Shown here in pieces: positions 1 through 10,781 of a stretch of DNA of 64,000 nt. Every line of letters starts with the position of its first letter. The first letter of the stretch is position 1. The stretch spans positions 620,001 to 684,000 of the forward strand of contig VWND01000008.1 in the NCBI GenBank assembly GCA_009599575.1, given 5' to 3'. The DNA comes from Blumeriella jaapii (Eukaryota; Ascomycota; Leotiomycetes; Helotiales; Drepanopezizaceae). Position numbers and translations under genes: made by a program. The notes beneath the pieces were generated by a model. The model ran no database searches and had not been told where the DNA came from. It saw nothing but the letters and a program-made list of their open reading frames with translations.

Positions 1-686
1 GGGTCCTTCATAACTCTGGTAGCATGTCAGTAGTAGACCGCTTGGTGGGTATAGTTCTGTGCTAATATGGAATCAGGCCCTTTCGAATTGACTAAACTAA
101 GTGCCCAGGTCTCGGTTCTTATGGCTGAGCACAAAGCCTCGAGTATCTCTGAGCCGTCGACCGGGCGGAAGGTGGCATCTAGCTACCAGAATAAGGGCAC
201 CTTCAAAACTGCAAAAGACATTGTGAAGCACCGCGGATTTGCTGGATTGTATTCGGGTTTCAACCTTCACTTGCGTAAGTACCTTGGCAGATCGGCCGGT
301 GCCATACTAAAAAGGCAATAGTTAGAGATACTTTAGGCACATCGATCTACTTCATGACTTACGAAAGCAGCAAGCAACTCCTCACGACCTACCGGAAAGA
401 CCAATCCACGACCAACCCTTTTGCTGTTGTAATCGCTGGCGGAATATGCGGCATAGCGAGTTGGGCCTTGATCTATCCCATCGATTCGGCAAAGAGCATC
501 TATCAACGCAATTGTCTCGTGCAATCCGAAGGGGAGAAAGCCAGACCGGCACCGAAAATACAGTTTTTCAACAAGAGGATGTACCGGGGTCTGGGCGTTA
601 GTATGGTGCGATCATGTGTGGTAAACTCGGTTTTCTTTTCTGCTTTTGAGTTTGCGAAGAAGCAAATCAACGCTCTTGATGATTAG
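1..686 (+). CDS. Mitochondrial carrier family protein, 3' part (5' end outside window)
   Basis: Solute carrier of the inner mitochondrial membrane (SLC25-type fold of three repeats). The visible part covers repeats two and three. Repeat two opens with GPFELTKLSAQ, a PxExxK carrier signature, and repeat three has YPIDSAKSIYQRN (PxDxxK). Coding is about 77-274 and 322-686, joined by a 47-nt GT..AG intron (275-321); splicing restores LHLLRDTLGTSIYFMTYES, typical of carriers. The ATG at 67 is probably not the start: a branch-like gctaat and a cag acceptor just before GGCCCTTTC suggest that an intron ends near 76 and that repeat one lies upstream of the window. The substrate cannot be told; similarity to amino-acid or carnitine-type carriers is only an impression. 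Confidence 0.85.
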
Positions 687-1236
687 GCTGGCCATTGGCA
701 AGATGTACTGTCATGGTGTTGGGCGAGAATGTACACAACAAGATCTGAAAGGCAGGACCTGCATCCTAGGTAGTGAGCACGTCGAGTAGGCAGTAGAACT
801 ACTATAATTTGAGGTGTTCCTGAAGATTTGGGAATACTACACTTTCCTCCAAACAATAGTTTAAAGAACTCCTTTTGTTTAAGACATAGCCACCATAAAC
901 TAAACCAAATTGAATTGAAAGATCAACACGGTATGAGGGAGGGTCAAGAGAGCCAGAGTGGACGGAACGCCCCCGAGTTGCTCTTCGTAAGGCACCACGT
1001 GATCCGTTACTCAAACATTGATCTCGCTGTACTTGAGGTAGCGTGCATGGTATTGGCGTTGCCTGAGGCTGCGTCGAAGCCGACCTTGTCCACATCATCA
1101 CACACTCTTCGAGCTTCCAAAGCATACTCTACAACACCACGCAATATCTGCTGGTTGATTCAGAGAGACAGAATGCACTGCTAGCATTTGCGCATGAACT
1201 AAACTGACCGACAGTTACTTCCATGGTAAGAACAAA
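687..1236. other. Intergenic, no gene seen
   Basis: Spacer between the carrier stop and the DUF2293 start. The open frames here are short, overlap one another on both strands and resemble nothing I know. I see no RNA gene. Confidence 0.6.
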
Positions 1237-4206
1237 ATGGCGGGCAAGAAAAAGAAGCTCATAGCGGCGAAAGCCCAAGCCATTACGACAAAGAAGGCGG
1301 CTGCTCGTAAGAGCCCTTCAAACCACTTCGCCAAAGAGGACCGTCGTGCCAAAAAGTTGGAACAACGCAGGAAGGAGAAGAAGCTGTATACAGCGCGAGA
1401 GTGGGCTGCTCCGGCGCCGTCACACTTGGTTGCCAGACTGGACCTGCCCAAGGTGAAGTCGAAACATCAATCGTATTTCGAGTTTGCCGATAACCCCGAA
1501 AGGAAGCAAAAAAAACTTGAATTTGAGGTAGACTCCGATGTATTTCATGCCAATAACAGCTAACCCTTCATGATAGGTTACGAACAAGCCCCCGCCGCCT
1601 GGCTTTACTTATGTGCCTGTTGGGGACCCGCTGTTGACCAACGCATGTAAAGAGCTGTCAAGGGATAAAGATGCCATGATTTTCATTGTATCGGTATGCT
1701 ACACTTGTTCAAATCATCGACTATTCTAATATCTGCCAGGGCCACAAGCAGGCTGAAGAGAACTCGAAAATCGCCGAACATGTTCATCGCACAGGATATT
1801 ATTTCCGTGAAACGATCGTTGAAGAAGCTCGAGATATTATTGGAGAGACTGTCATTTCAAAACCGAATGTCCGCCCAGGAATTGCTGAACCAATCCCAAA
1901 GCATCAAGAGGACATAAACAAGCAGGCGGATGGGGCCATACGAGATCTTTTCCCACGAATACCGAATCCTGATCGAGTGATGATCATCGAACACGCTTTC
2001 AAAAAGGAATCTATCATCTAAACTTTTTGTTGATCCTTGGCTAATTGATCTCCAGGGCGCTTTATTCCATGGTGAGCCAACTGTTGGTCTTCAGAGCGAT
2101 ATTCCATTGTCGCGTCGAGTCCAACTTGCAGTTCTCGCTCATATTAGACATACACATACAAGATACGAGAAACTTCTTCGAGAAACGACCTGGATGAATG
2201 CAAGAAAGGCCGTTGAGCCAGTCTGCTTAGACGTTCTCATCAAATGGCGTGGAGACGAAGAGACTGGCCGGGACCAGATGGACGAGATTCTTCGCGAGGT
2301 CGTCATTATCACCGATTCCGAGAACGAAGATGATAGTCAAGACGAAGACAGTTTTAGAGGAGGAAGGTGAAGTCACTTCCGATAGCTCTACTGAACTTCC
2401 TTCCAAGCCACCTTCTCGCAATCAGCAACGACTACCCCTCCGCCGAATGAGTTCCCAGAGCATTAATTCTCCCAATGAGAAAACTAATCTAGGTGCAACA
2501 TCTTCTCGCACTAGAGCTAGGGATCCAAAACAGAAAGAACAACGTGGCTTCAAGCGGTATCAAGCAGCTTGGGAAGATGCCTTGAACAGACGGCATGAAT
2601 CACATACCCATTCCAGGTTACCTTACGACCATGTGGATACTCAGAGGACGCGAATGATGCTCGATCAGCCAGCTGCCGTTCTGCGCTACTCTGCAACGGA
2701 CTTGACTCGACCTGTAAGTTGTTTTATGCACGTATGTTTTTGGAAAGACTAACGAAAGCAGGAATCGGGTTACTCGCAACATCGACTATCTGGGCCACTC
2801 CAAAGTGAGGTAAATGTTTCCCACGCTCAAACGCCGATGTACTACCAGGATATCCACCATGCAGGAAGCTTCCGCCCTGCTGGGGTTAAACATACTCTAC
2901 AGTCACATGGGACTGCGGTAAACTCGTCATACCCGAATATGGGTCATCAGCCGCCACAAGTAGTGAGACGGAACCCCATGAAACCCGGTCTCCAAGATTT
3001 CCTTGTGGCTTCTATTGAGACCGCTTCGAGCGATGTCTCGTCTCTCCGCAAAGCCGAGTGTAATGGTTTTGGTGTTCATGATGCATTCAACCACCCTCGT
3101 GTGGTTGACCCTAGAACACAGACACCTTTACCTCGTCAGGTAATTGTCCTCGATGACGATAGTCCGAAAGTGAAACGTCGTCGTTTGGTCCGAGAGGACG
3201 ATGCTGGCCATTTCCGGCCCATCCCATCCCGTGATCACCTTGCCTATCCCCCAGCTTCGTATTCTGATTCTTTGATGTTCAAACCGTCATCAAGTATTCA
3301 TTCAGGTGCTCGGAACCCGAGTCCCCCCATTCGACATACAAAAACAGCGGTACAGACTACTCAAGGTATGTCCAGGGTCAATCAGTCTTTCTTTACAGAC
3401 CCAGGGACCGGAGAACGACTTCCTATTTACGATGCTCAAGACTTCAGTCGCGTTCAATCACGTCCTAGCTATCTTGGAGCACGTCGTGATGGACTCCCGG
3501 CTCCTCCTAGAGACGTTGTTAGAATGGGGCAAGTTGGCTATAACATTCATGACGATCAATATCGTCAGAAGCCCGCCGACATGCATGATATCAGTGAGCC
3601 CCTGAATTCAAGCGTGCGTGCCAGCGTTCGACAATTTGGTCTTGATCATTCTCTGGATCAGATGATGGCGTCCTCGTCAGGAAATTCTACCTCCTATCGG
3701 CCATCTCGTTTAAATGTTTCGGGCCCTTCTTCCGACGGGCCAGACCAAGCTTTCATTCACCGTTTTTCTCAGTCTAATCTTAATGGCTTCAATTCAAACG
3801 GAGGAGATAGCTTTGATATCCCCCCAGCAAGGTATCAACAGAGTCCTGTATCCGTTGGTCAAAGCAATTTTCCGTATCATCAGGAAAGCTCAACTAGGTC
3901 ACATGCCACAGCCTTTTCAGGGCGAGTTGCTTCTCCGGCTGAATGCACGGAGAGATCAACGTAAGTTTTTTGACTGTTACTTCCGTATTAACTCTACTGA
4001 TACAGCTATGTAGGCAAAATCGAGAAGCACACCAGCAACCTGCCTACAATGATATGGACAATCCCGCCTATTCGGGTCGTCAAGTTCTCCCTCTCGCTGG
4101 GGCAGGAACTTATTTACAGCAACACCAGCAACGATTCTATCATGAAGAGGTGCCTATGTATGTTCGGACACTGCCTGCGAGACGCGAGGTTATGAACCTT
4201 GACTGA
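1237..4206 (+). CDS. DUF2293 domain protein, with one frameshift and one non-GT donor
   Basis: Conserved fungal protein of unknown function, about 907 residues after correction. Exons: 1237-1527, 1577-1693, 1740-2006, 2056-2713, 2762-3960, 4014-4206. The N-terminus is Lys-rich (MAGKKKKLIAAKAQ). The DUF2293 core runs from NKPPPPGFTYVPVGDPLL through HRTGYYFRETIVEEARDIIG and LSRRVQLAVLAHIRHTHTRY to DEILREVVIITDSE. The long C-terminal half is low-complexity, Ser/Gln/Pro-rich and probably disordered. Two oddities: the third intron (2007-2055) starts with GA rather than GT, although the join is fixed by conserved sequence; and the reading frame shifts near 2345-2360, where one T in a TTTT run appears to be extra. 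The other four introns are canonical GT..AG of 46-53 nt. The Lys-rich start suggests a nuclear protein, but that is inference. Confidence 0.85.
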
Positions 4207-4883
4207 GGAGTAGTAGAGAGGAAGCAAGAGGCGAGTGAGGGGAGGATCCAACATGGGTGGATTGGTGGAACTTGCGTATGTGATGGTTGGTGTATTGAGT
4301 TAAAATATGTGCCGGATTGATCTGCGCGTACGGTCTAGACCGGTAGCAGCCGGGGTTCGCTGGCTCGGAGCCTACTAGGCCGGGAGTTCCACGACGGAGA
4401 GTTGCACGGGTAGCTCTAGCTGCCGCTGGATGTACTGTGCAGAGGGAGATGGAGGTTTGATTTCTAGGGCCGTCATTCGTCACATGCGAGGAGTTCGTTA
4501 CATTGAAGCATCGTCTGGCGCTGGATGGTTGGCTGCACTATGAGAGCGACTCATACACGATGAGGGTCACAAGTAGCTTGTGAATAAAGCCTACCATAAC
4601 GATCTATCTTTCTCGTCTTGTTCTGTGAGCGGATCTTCACACCTTCGGTTCATTGACCACATCAACACGATGCCAACTAGACCTGACTGCTAGTAATGGA
4701 GAGATACACCTGAAGAAGTTACTTGCGTTATCAAGCTGATTACCCTGACCCATGGGACGGGCTATCAAGATCTCGTTCTTACAACATAGGCTGATTGGAT
4801 GGCTCTAGGTAGGGTATCAATCTCCGAATAATTGCATACATGCCCTTCTCAACGCCTTGCAATGCTTCTCGTACTCCCAACTC
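4207..4883. other. Convergent intergenic region, no gene seen
   Basis: 3' regions of the DUF2293 gene (+) and VPS20 (-) face each other here. No credible open frame or RNA gene seen. Confidence 0.6.
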
Positions 4884-5591
4884 TCACGCCAACATGGCCA
4901 CACGTTGCTGCTCCTCCCTTTCCTGTTGCCTGACCTTCGCCCTCTCCTTCCTAGGCAATTCAGTAGTAGGCACCTCTGGTAAGGGAACGCCAGTGACCTC
5001 CGCCGCCAACGCTGCGAGTTCATCCTCCACTTCATCCTCGTCCTGGTTGGATATCCGCCCTCCAAGCATCTCACTCACCTCCTGTTGAATGGTTAGCCCA
5101 GAGCCCCGTCGCGATCAAGACCTCGCTGACCTGTTGATACGCGACCGCATCCGCCGTATCGCCCATAAGCTTCTCTACGTGCTCCAACCCTCCCATTTCC
5201 TTGTGTATTTCCTGCAGAACATTCGTTCCCTGCTGCAAGCCAAACACTACATCCTTCTGCACCAGCGCGAACTCCACACTGCTCGTTAACTTCTCAAGCT
5301 GTTCTAGTTGCGCATCCGTCTTTGCCAGCAGCGACTCCTGGTATTTCTTCCGCCGTAGTGCCAATAGGGCTTTAGATTTATCGCCTTTAGCCAGCATCTG
5401 CTTCGCAATGTCCTTCTCACGATCTGTGAGAACTGTGATGCGCCGCTGGTATTGGTGTAGCTTGTCCCGCTGGTTCTTCATGTCCAGAATGGCCCTGTAG
5501 CCCTGTCAATGAGGCTTCGAGGGGTGCGATAACGGAGAGAGCCTGACTTGTCCTGGGCAGATATCTTGGGTGAGCTGGAAGAGTTTCCCAT
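4884..5591 (-). CDS. VPS20: ESCRT-III subunit Vps20 (CHMP6), Snf7 family
   Basis: Nucleates ESCRT-III on endosomes for multivesicular-body sorting. Exons read from the right: 5591-5548, 5494-5131, 5081-4884, giving 201 residues. The start MGNSSSSPKISAQDK carries the Gly2 N-myristoylation signal typical of Vps20/CHMP6. It is followed by the basic helical core (AILDMKNQRDKLHQYQRR) and the acidic C-terminal tail (DEDEVEDELAALAAE) expected of Snf7 proteins. The two introns are 53 and 49 nt. The start at 5591 was chosen because it alone supplies the myristoylation motif and joins in phase. Divergent from RIX7 across 324 bp. Confidence 0.93.
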
Positions 5592-5915
5592 ACTGATCGG
5601 CTTCCTGGGAGGGTTGTCGTTGGTAAGACATGTCACAGAGTGGTATTATTGTAAGGAGTGAAGTCGCAACGTCTCCTCGGCGGCGTCATCAACTTGTCGT
5701 GTGCACGAGTAATGGGCTCTTTCAGACACGCTCTTGCCCATGCGGCCAGGACTGCGGGTGTGATAGCGATAGCGATAAGGAGCGCGACTAGCGGCGCAAA
5801 ATTGAAGAAACTTAAGGCCCTGTAAAGTACATAGCTCATGATTCTCTTGCAACTCCTCGTAACATCTCCACCACAAGCTTGCCGCCCGTTCTTTGAGTGG
5901 GTTTAATTTGTCAAC
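5592..5915. promoter_or_regulatory. Bidirectional promoter region VPS20/RIX7
   Basis: 324-bp gap between two divergent housekeeping starts, so it must hold both 5' leaders. I could not assign a specific element. A second ATG-led frame lies in it on the minus strand (from 5839) and looks spurious. Confidence 0.5.
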
Positions 5916-8262
5916 ATGATTGTCTCGCGAAGTTCGAGGCCAAGTCTGACTCAAAGTCTTGACAGAGAGGTATGCGTGTTTCTGGCAGCAACAATGCAAA
6001 ATTGGTATTGATCGACTAGTAGATTTATCAGGTCGTGCGAAAATTGGCAGACGAGCAAACGCAATACGAGAATGGAGGGAAGAGGATCACTACCTCGGTG
6101 GTTTACGACAGCATCAAAAGATCCAATTCGAGCCTGAAGCGCCGGAGTAGGAAGCTTCTCGAGGACTCCATCGATCGGGTTCTCCTCGTTATCAGGGAGG
6201 AACAGGACGACAGCGACTCTTTGGGCGGGGACTTTGATGGCATAGAAGAACCGGAACCGGTATTGAAGGAGCACAATACTATGAACAAGAGCATTACTCG
6301 AATGTGGACCAAACCGGTCTCTGGGAACATGACGCCAGCTGGGTGTGATACCATTAAACCGAACGAAGCTCTAACACCGAGCATCCCAGTCCAGACCCTC
6401 ACGGGTGAAACCGAGTCTCCGCCAAAGTACGATAGACAGGCAAATGGGGAACCTAGTAAGAAACGACGAAAAGCAGATACGAGAAAGGAAGCCGATCGGT
6501 CACCGCCAACTGACGTCTCGCTGGCAAGCCTTGGTGGGGTGGAACATGTTATTAAGGAGTTGATGGACCTCGTTGCCATTCCAATGTTATTCGCCGAGGG
6601 ATACATCAAAACTGGGATCCAACCTACGAGAGGCGTGCTATTACATGGGCCACCTGGCTGCGGAAAGACCATGATTGCCAACGCTTTTGCGGCGGAGATA
6701 GAAGTGTCATTCATACCAATTTCAGCACCATCGTTGGTCGCTGGTATGTCTGGAGAATCAGAAAAGAAGATCAGAGATCTGTTCGATGAGGCAAAACGGA
6801 TGGCACCATGTCTCGTATTCATTGACGAAATTGATGTGATCATGGGCAAGCGAGAAAGTGCACAGAGGGAGATGGAGAAAAGAATAGTGGCACAGATGCT
6901 CACTTGTATGGACGACATGGCACTGGAGAAGACGGGTGGTAAACCAGTCATTGTTTTGGCAGCTACGAACAGGCCTGACAGTCTCGATCCTGCGCTTAGA
7001 CGAGCTGGAAGATTCAACAAGGAAATCAATCTGGGTGTTCCGAACGAGGAAGCCCGTGAAAAGATTCTGAGAGCTTTAACGCAGAAGTTTACTGTTGCTG
7101 AAGATTTCGATTACCGCCGACTGGCTAAGCTTACCCCGGGATTCGTAGGAGCTGATCTCAACGATGTCGCTTCCGTCGCTGGGACCGAAGCTATGAAGCG
7201 CATGAATGCCGTTCTGAAAGAACGCAGTGTCACGGCTATGGATATAGACATGGTCTCTCCAGCTTTGGACATTCCATCTTCGCTTGTTGAATTACGTTCT
7301 TTGGTAGCCAGTGCCAAACGCGGAGAACTAGTGCCTGACGGTGATTTCTCGATCACCTTCGACGACTTCCTTGCTGCAATCCCCAAAGTTCAACCTTCCG
7401 CAAAACGTGAAGGTTTTGCAACCATCCCAGACACCACTTGGGCACACGTCGGCGCTCTGCGCGGAGTCCGCGAACAGCTTGAGATGGCGATCGTGAACCC
7501 CATTCAAAGTCCTGGAAGGTTTGCTCGAGTCGGTATCACCATGCCGGCTGGTGTGCTCCTCTGGGGTCCTCCTGGATGCGGAAAGACTCTTCTCGCCAAA
7601 GCCGTGGCCAATGAGTCCAAAGCAAATTTTATCTCCATCAAGGGCCCCGAGCTTCTTAACAAATACGTCGGAGAATCGGAACGAGCTGTTCGTCAAGTCT
7701 TCGAACGCGCTCGCTCGTCGGTACCGTGTATCCTGTTCTTCGATGAACTAGATGCCTTGGTACCTAAAAGAGAGGATTCGCTATCTGAGGCCAGTAGTAA
7801 GGTTGTCAACACACTGTTGACAGAGTTGGATGGTCTGGGAAGCAGAGCAGGTATCTACGTTATCGCTGCTACTAACAGACCGGATATGATCGATCCCGCT
7901 ATGCTGCGTCCCGGCCGCCTCGGTCTCTCCGTTTTTGTCGACCTGCCCACGAAGGAAGAACGCGTTGAGATTCTTAAAGCCCTCTACGTCAAGGCTCTGC
8001 CAGAATCGTCAGCAGAAGAAGTTGAAGTTCTGAAGGCGGTAGCGGAGGATGATAGATGTACAAACTATAGCGGTGCTGATCTATGGAACCTACAACAGGC
8101 GGCGGTGTGGCTGCCATCAAGAGGGGAGAGTTGGAGGGTGTCCAGACAGAGGACTTGAGAATTGGGAGTGCTGATTGGGAGGCTGCGCTTGAAAAGGTTA
8201 AACCTAGTGTCAAAGATGCGGCGAAGTATCGCAGGTTAAAAGAGAGGGGGATGCAGGGTTGA
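5916..8262 (+). CDS. RIX7: AAA-type ATPase Rix7 (60S ribosome biogenesis, NVL family), frameshifted near the 3' end
   Basis: Nuclear tandem AAA ATPase that strips assembly factors from pre-60S particles. Exon 1 is 5916-5969 (MIVSRSSRPSLTQSLDRE), the intron is 5970-6031 (62 nt), and exon 2 runs from 6032. First AAA module: Walker A GPPGCGKT at residues 224-231 and Walker B with DEID at about 283. Second module: GPPGCGKT at 530-537 and DELD at about 589. Both contain the AATNRPD sensor segment. The open frame stops early at 8158, but the family C-terminus (AIKRGELEGVQTEDLRIGS, then a KYRRLKERG tail) follows in another frame and ends at 8262. One missing G near 8100-8106 (in a run after GCGGC) would give 761 residues in one frame. 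Divergent from VPS20. Confidence 0.93.
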
Positions 8263-9438
8263 ATCAGCCTTTGGAGGTCAATAGGATGAGATGGTCCTGT
8301 TATTTGGTGTTTTTGGCACGCTGCGGTGAGCTGATTTGCCAAATGTTTACATGAAGCTATTTGGGCGGCTTCGTCTAAAGCCGTATGAGGTTAGCGTAAG
8401 CGGAAATATTTATGTTGACAATTCAATGGACAGTAAAAACGCTCATCGAAAAGTCTTTTCTGCGTCCACATGATTGGGCAACAAACAAATTCGAATACAA
8501 GAGTCCAAATTCTACAGCATCTATTTGTTGAAAAAGAACGTCATCGAAAATAGACTATCTGAAATAGTTCATATTTGCCAATGTTCACGCCCCAGCTACA
8601 AATTCAACGATTTCAAAGTTGTGAATGGCAAAGCAAAAAAAACCCCCAACTCTTTTAAGTATGTGATTTCAGGAGGAGTTCCCTTTCATTTTGGTTGTAA
8701 GTACATGCTCGCTGAGCATCCTTCGATGACAAGCGATTTGCCGAATCCACAGAATATCAAATCGTTTTTGTGCAGCAAATAAGCCTCGATACCTTTCATC
8801 TATGCTGAAACGCAATTCCATCCCGGTTCTATGCCGAGCACTTTGGTCTGCCCGCAGTCGTTCCGAATGGCCAGCCCCTCAGAAAGCTGAAGTGAGTTAG
8901 TCTCGAACGCCTAGGAGGCTCAAAGTACACATCATCCACGTCCCCAAGGTCATTGGGCCTTTCTGGAAGCGGAGGAATATCGAGAGGAGGAGGTACAAGG
9001 CCGAGAGGGTGAAGCTCTTTTTTTCGTGTCATGTGTCGCTACAACGTCCTCCACTCTTCCAAAATCTTCCAATAAATCCCCCATTCAGGGATTACCATCC
9101 CCTTGGAACTGGCAGTCTTGCGTTTGGCGTCTCGTGCTAGCTTAGCTTAGCTTGCTCTGAACTCCTTCATTTTCTCGTGTGATACCTCGAGCTCGGCGCC
9201 TTATTCTTGGAATGTGAGGGTCCTCCTCGACAAATATTGCTTTTGATGAGGTTGGCTGTGAGGTCTATGCAGTGAGCCTCGCAACATATCTCGGTCACGA
9301 AAACCAAATGCCCCAGCATCGATGTCAAGATGGCAAGCTGAACTTCTAGAATAACCATAGAGCGTGTATTTGGAGATTCAAAAGTCGAGCAATGATTCGG
9401 TTGTCGATCATGCAAACCGTTTAGACCAAGAAATCGCA
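8263..9438. other. Intergenic, no convincing gene
   Basis: Contains a 102-codon frame on the plus strand (8474-8782) and open frames on the minus strand (9167-9541) without recognisable features. Part of the minus-strand sequence at 9170-9440 could hold extra 3' exons of the neighbouring coiled-coil gene; one frame there reads EEDPHIPRIRRRARGITREN, which looks protein-like, but I could not join it with confidence. Confidence 0.45.
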
Positions 9439-10305
9439 TCAGATGCTGTCTACCACAGTTGACGTGTCGCTCAGCTGGTGAGTCAGATGAACCTGGAAGT
9501 CCTTCCTCCTTCCTCCAGCTCGTCTGTTGATTTCCTCCCAATCAATTTTCCAATTCAAAATACTTTCGTCGAGTTCTTGGTCCTCGTGACGATGAATACA
9601 GTCCACGCACTGAGCTTGTATTGACTGCAGCTGGATTCTAAGAAATCTGAGTTCAGATTCATTGGACTGAAAATCATCTTCCCTATAAAATTTGAATCAA
9701 ATTCCGTACATAGTGAACACAGTATCTTAAAATTGAATACTTACATTTCTGCCACATGGTTTTCTAGCGTCGCAATACGTGCAGCAGCTGATTTACCCTG
9801 GTTGACCAGAAGGTTGTTGATGCGCTAGCCAACATCAGTAACCGTTCTAGTACAACAAAGACCGAAATGAAATGCTTACATCGAATTCGTCCTTTCTTTC
9901 TCGGAACTCGACAGCAACCGTTGATAATCTAGATGCTAAAATCTCAGCAGCCTGAGCTACCTCGACTGCTCTTACTGAAGCTTTCTCGGGAGCTTCCGGA
10001 AGCTGCTCTTCGTAAGCCTTGGGAGAAACACCAGACGTCCGCACCTGGATGGTATGGGTTGGAGTTTGCTGCCCCCAGACTTCGTCTTCTCGCGACACCT
10101 CGGGAACAGTCGGACTTGGCCTTTTACGCTCAACGCCGTCAACAAGGATTTCTATCCTGTCGACTTGGGAGTGTATAGTGGAGATAGCCCGGTCTTTGAG
10201 TGGGCCGACGTTCGATAAACGAAGGACCAAGTCCTTAATTCGATCGATGAGAATACCTTTGCTGTCTTGTGTCCAGTTTTCATTCCGCAGTTCCGAGGAA
10301 GACAT
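9439..10305 (-). CDS. Unrecognised protein with predicted coiled coil
   Basis: I do not recognise the family. Exons read from the right: 10305-9880, 9824-9745, 9682-9439, joined by introns of 55 and 62 nt with GTAAG donors, giving 249 residues. It starts MSSSELRNENWTQDSKGI. Heptad-like stretches follow (RIKDLVLRLSNVGPLKDRA; SQVDRIEILVDGVERKR; ASRLSTVAVEFRERKDEF), and a second helical part is rich in Gln/Glu. No signal peptide or membrane segment is visible. The three exons join cleanly in phase, which supports a real gene. The 3' end is uncertain, as further exons could lie at 9170-9440. Divergent from the anthranilate synthase gene. Confidence 0.6.
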
Positions 10306-10781
10306 GGTGTGTGGCGAGGAGGAATGGCGCTGGAGCACGGGGAGACGTACAAGTCTTAGGTTATTACATGGCATTTCTTGCTTGGATGAGGGGCGGGATG
10401 CGCAGAGGCCCCGACTGAACGTCAAGAGCGAAGGGCCGTCGAAAAAGTACCTAGCTGTGACGGCTTTCGGCTGGCTAGAACGTTTTTGATGCTCTGGACA
10501 TGAAAGAAAACCGAGACTGGCGGAGTTTCTGATGGCTTGCTCGAGCAGGCTTGGAGTTGTAGAGCGAGCTGTTTGTATGTAGTTGCACAAGCGAGACGCG
10601 GGGTGGATCTAGCGCGTAGATTTTGCCGGGCGGTCACGCAACAGCACAACTCCGAAAGAATTCAAGCACTTGTTGACAATGCCTCCCTTACAACCCACTG
10701 CTCGAAGCTGGCGTCTCGATCTCACTCTTCCGTCTTAGACTTGGTCTCCTTCAGCGGACATCTTTCGTGAGACTAGACACC
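10306..10781. promoter_or_regulatory. Bidirectional promoter region (coiled-coil gene / TRP2)
   Basis: 476-bp spacer between divergent starts. Open frames on both strands within it are extensions of the neighbouring frames upstream of their likely ATGs. No specific regulatory motif was assigned. Confidence 0.45.

Noticed and set aside
2336..2361. Tiny intron to explain the DUF2293 frame change
   Set aside because: Only about 22 nt with no branch site; far below the 46-nt minimum seen elsewhere.
6103..7029. 308-codon open frame on the minus strand
   Set aside because: It is the antisense of RIX7 exon 2; composition and position show it is a shadow of the coding strand.
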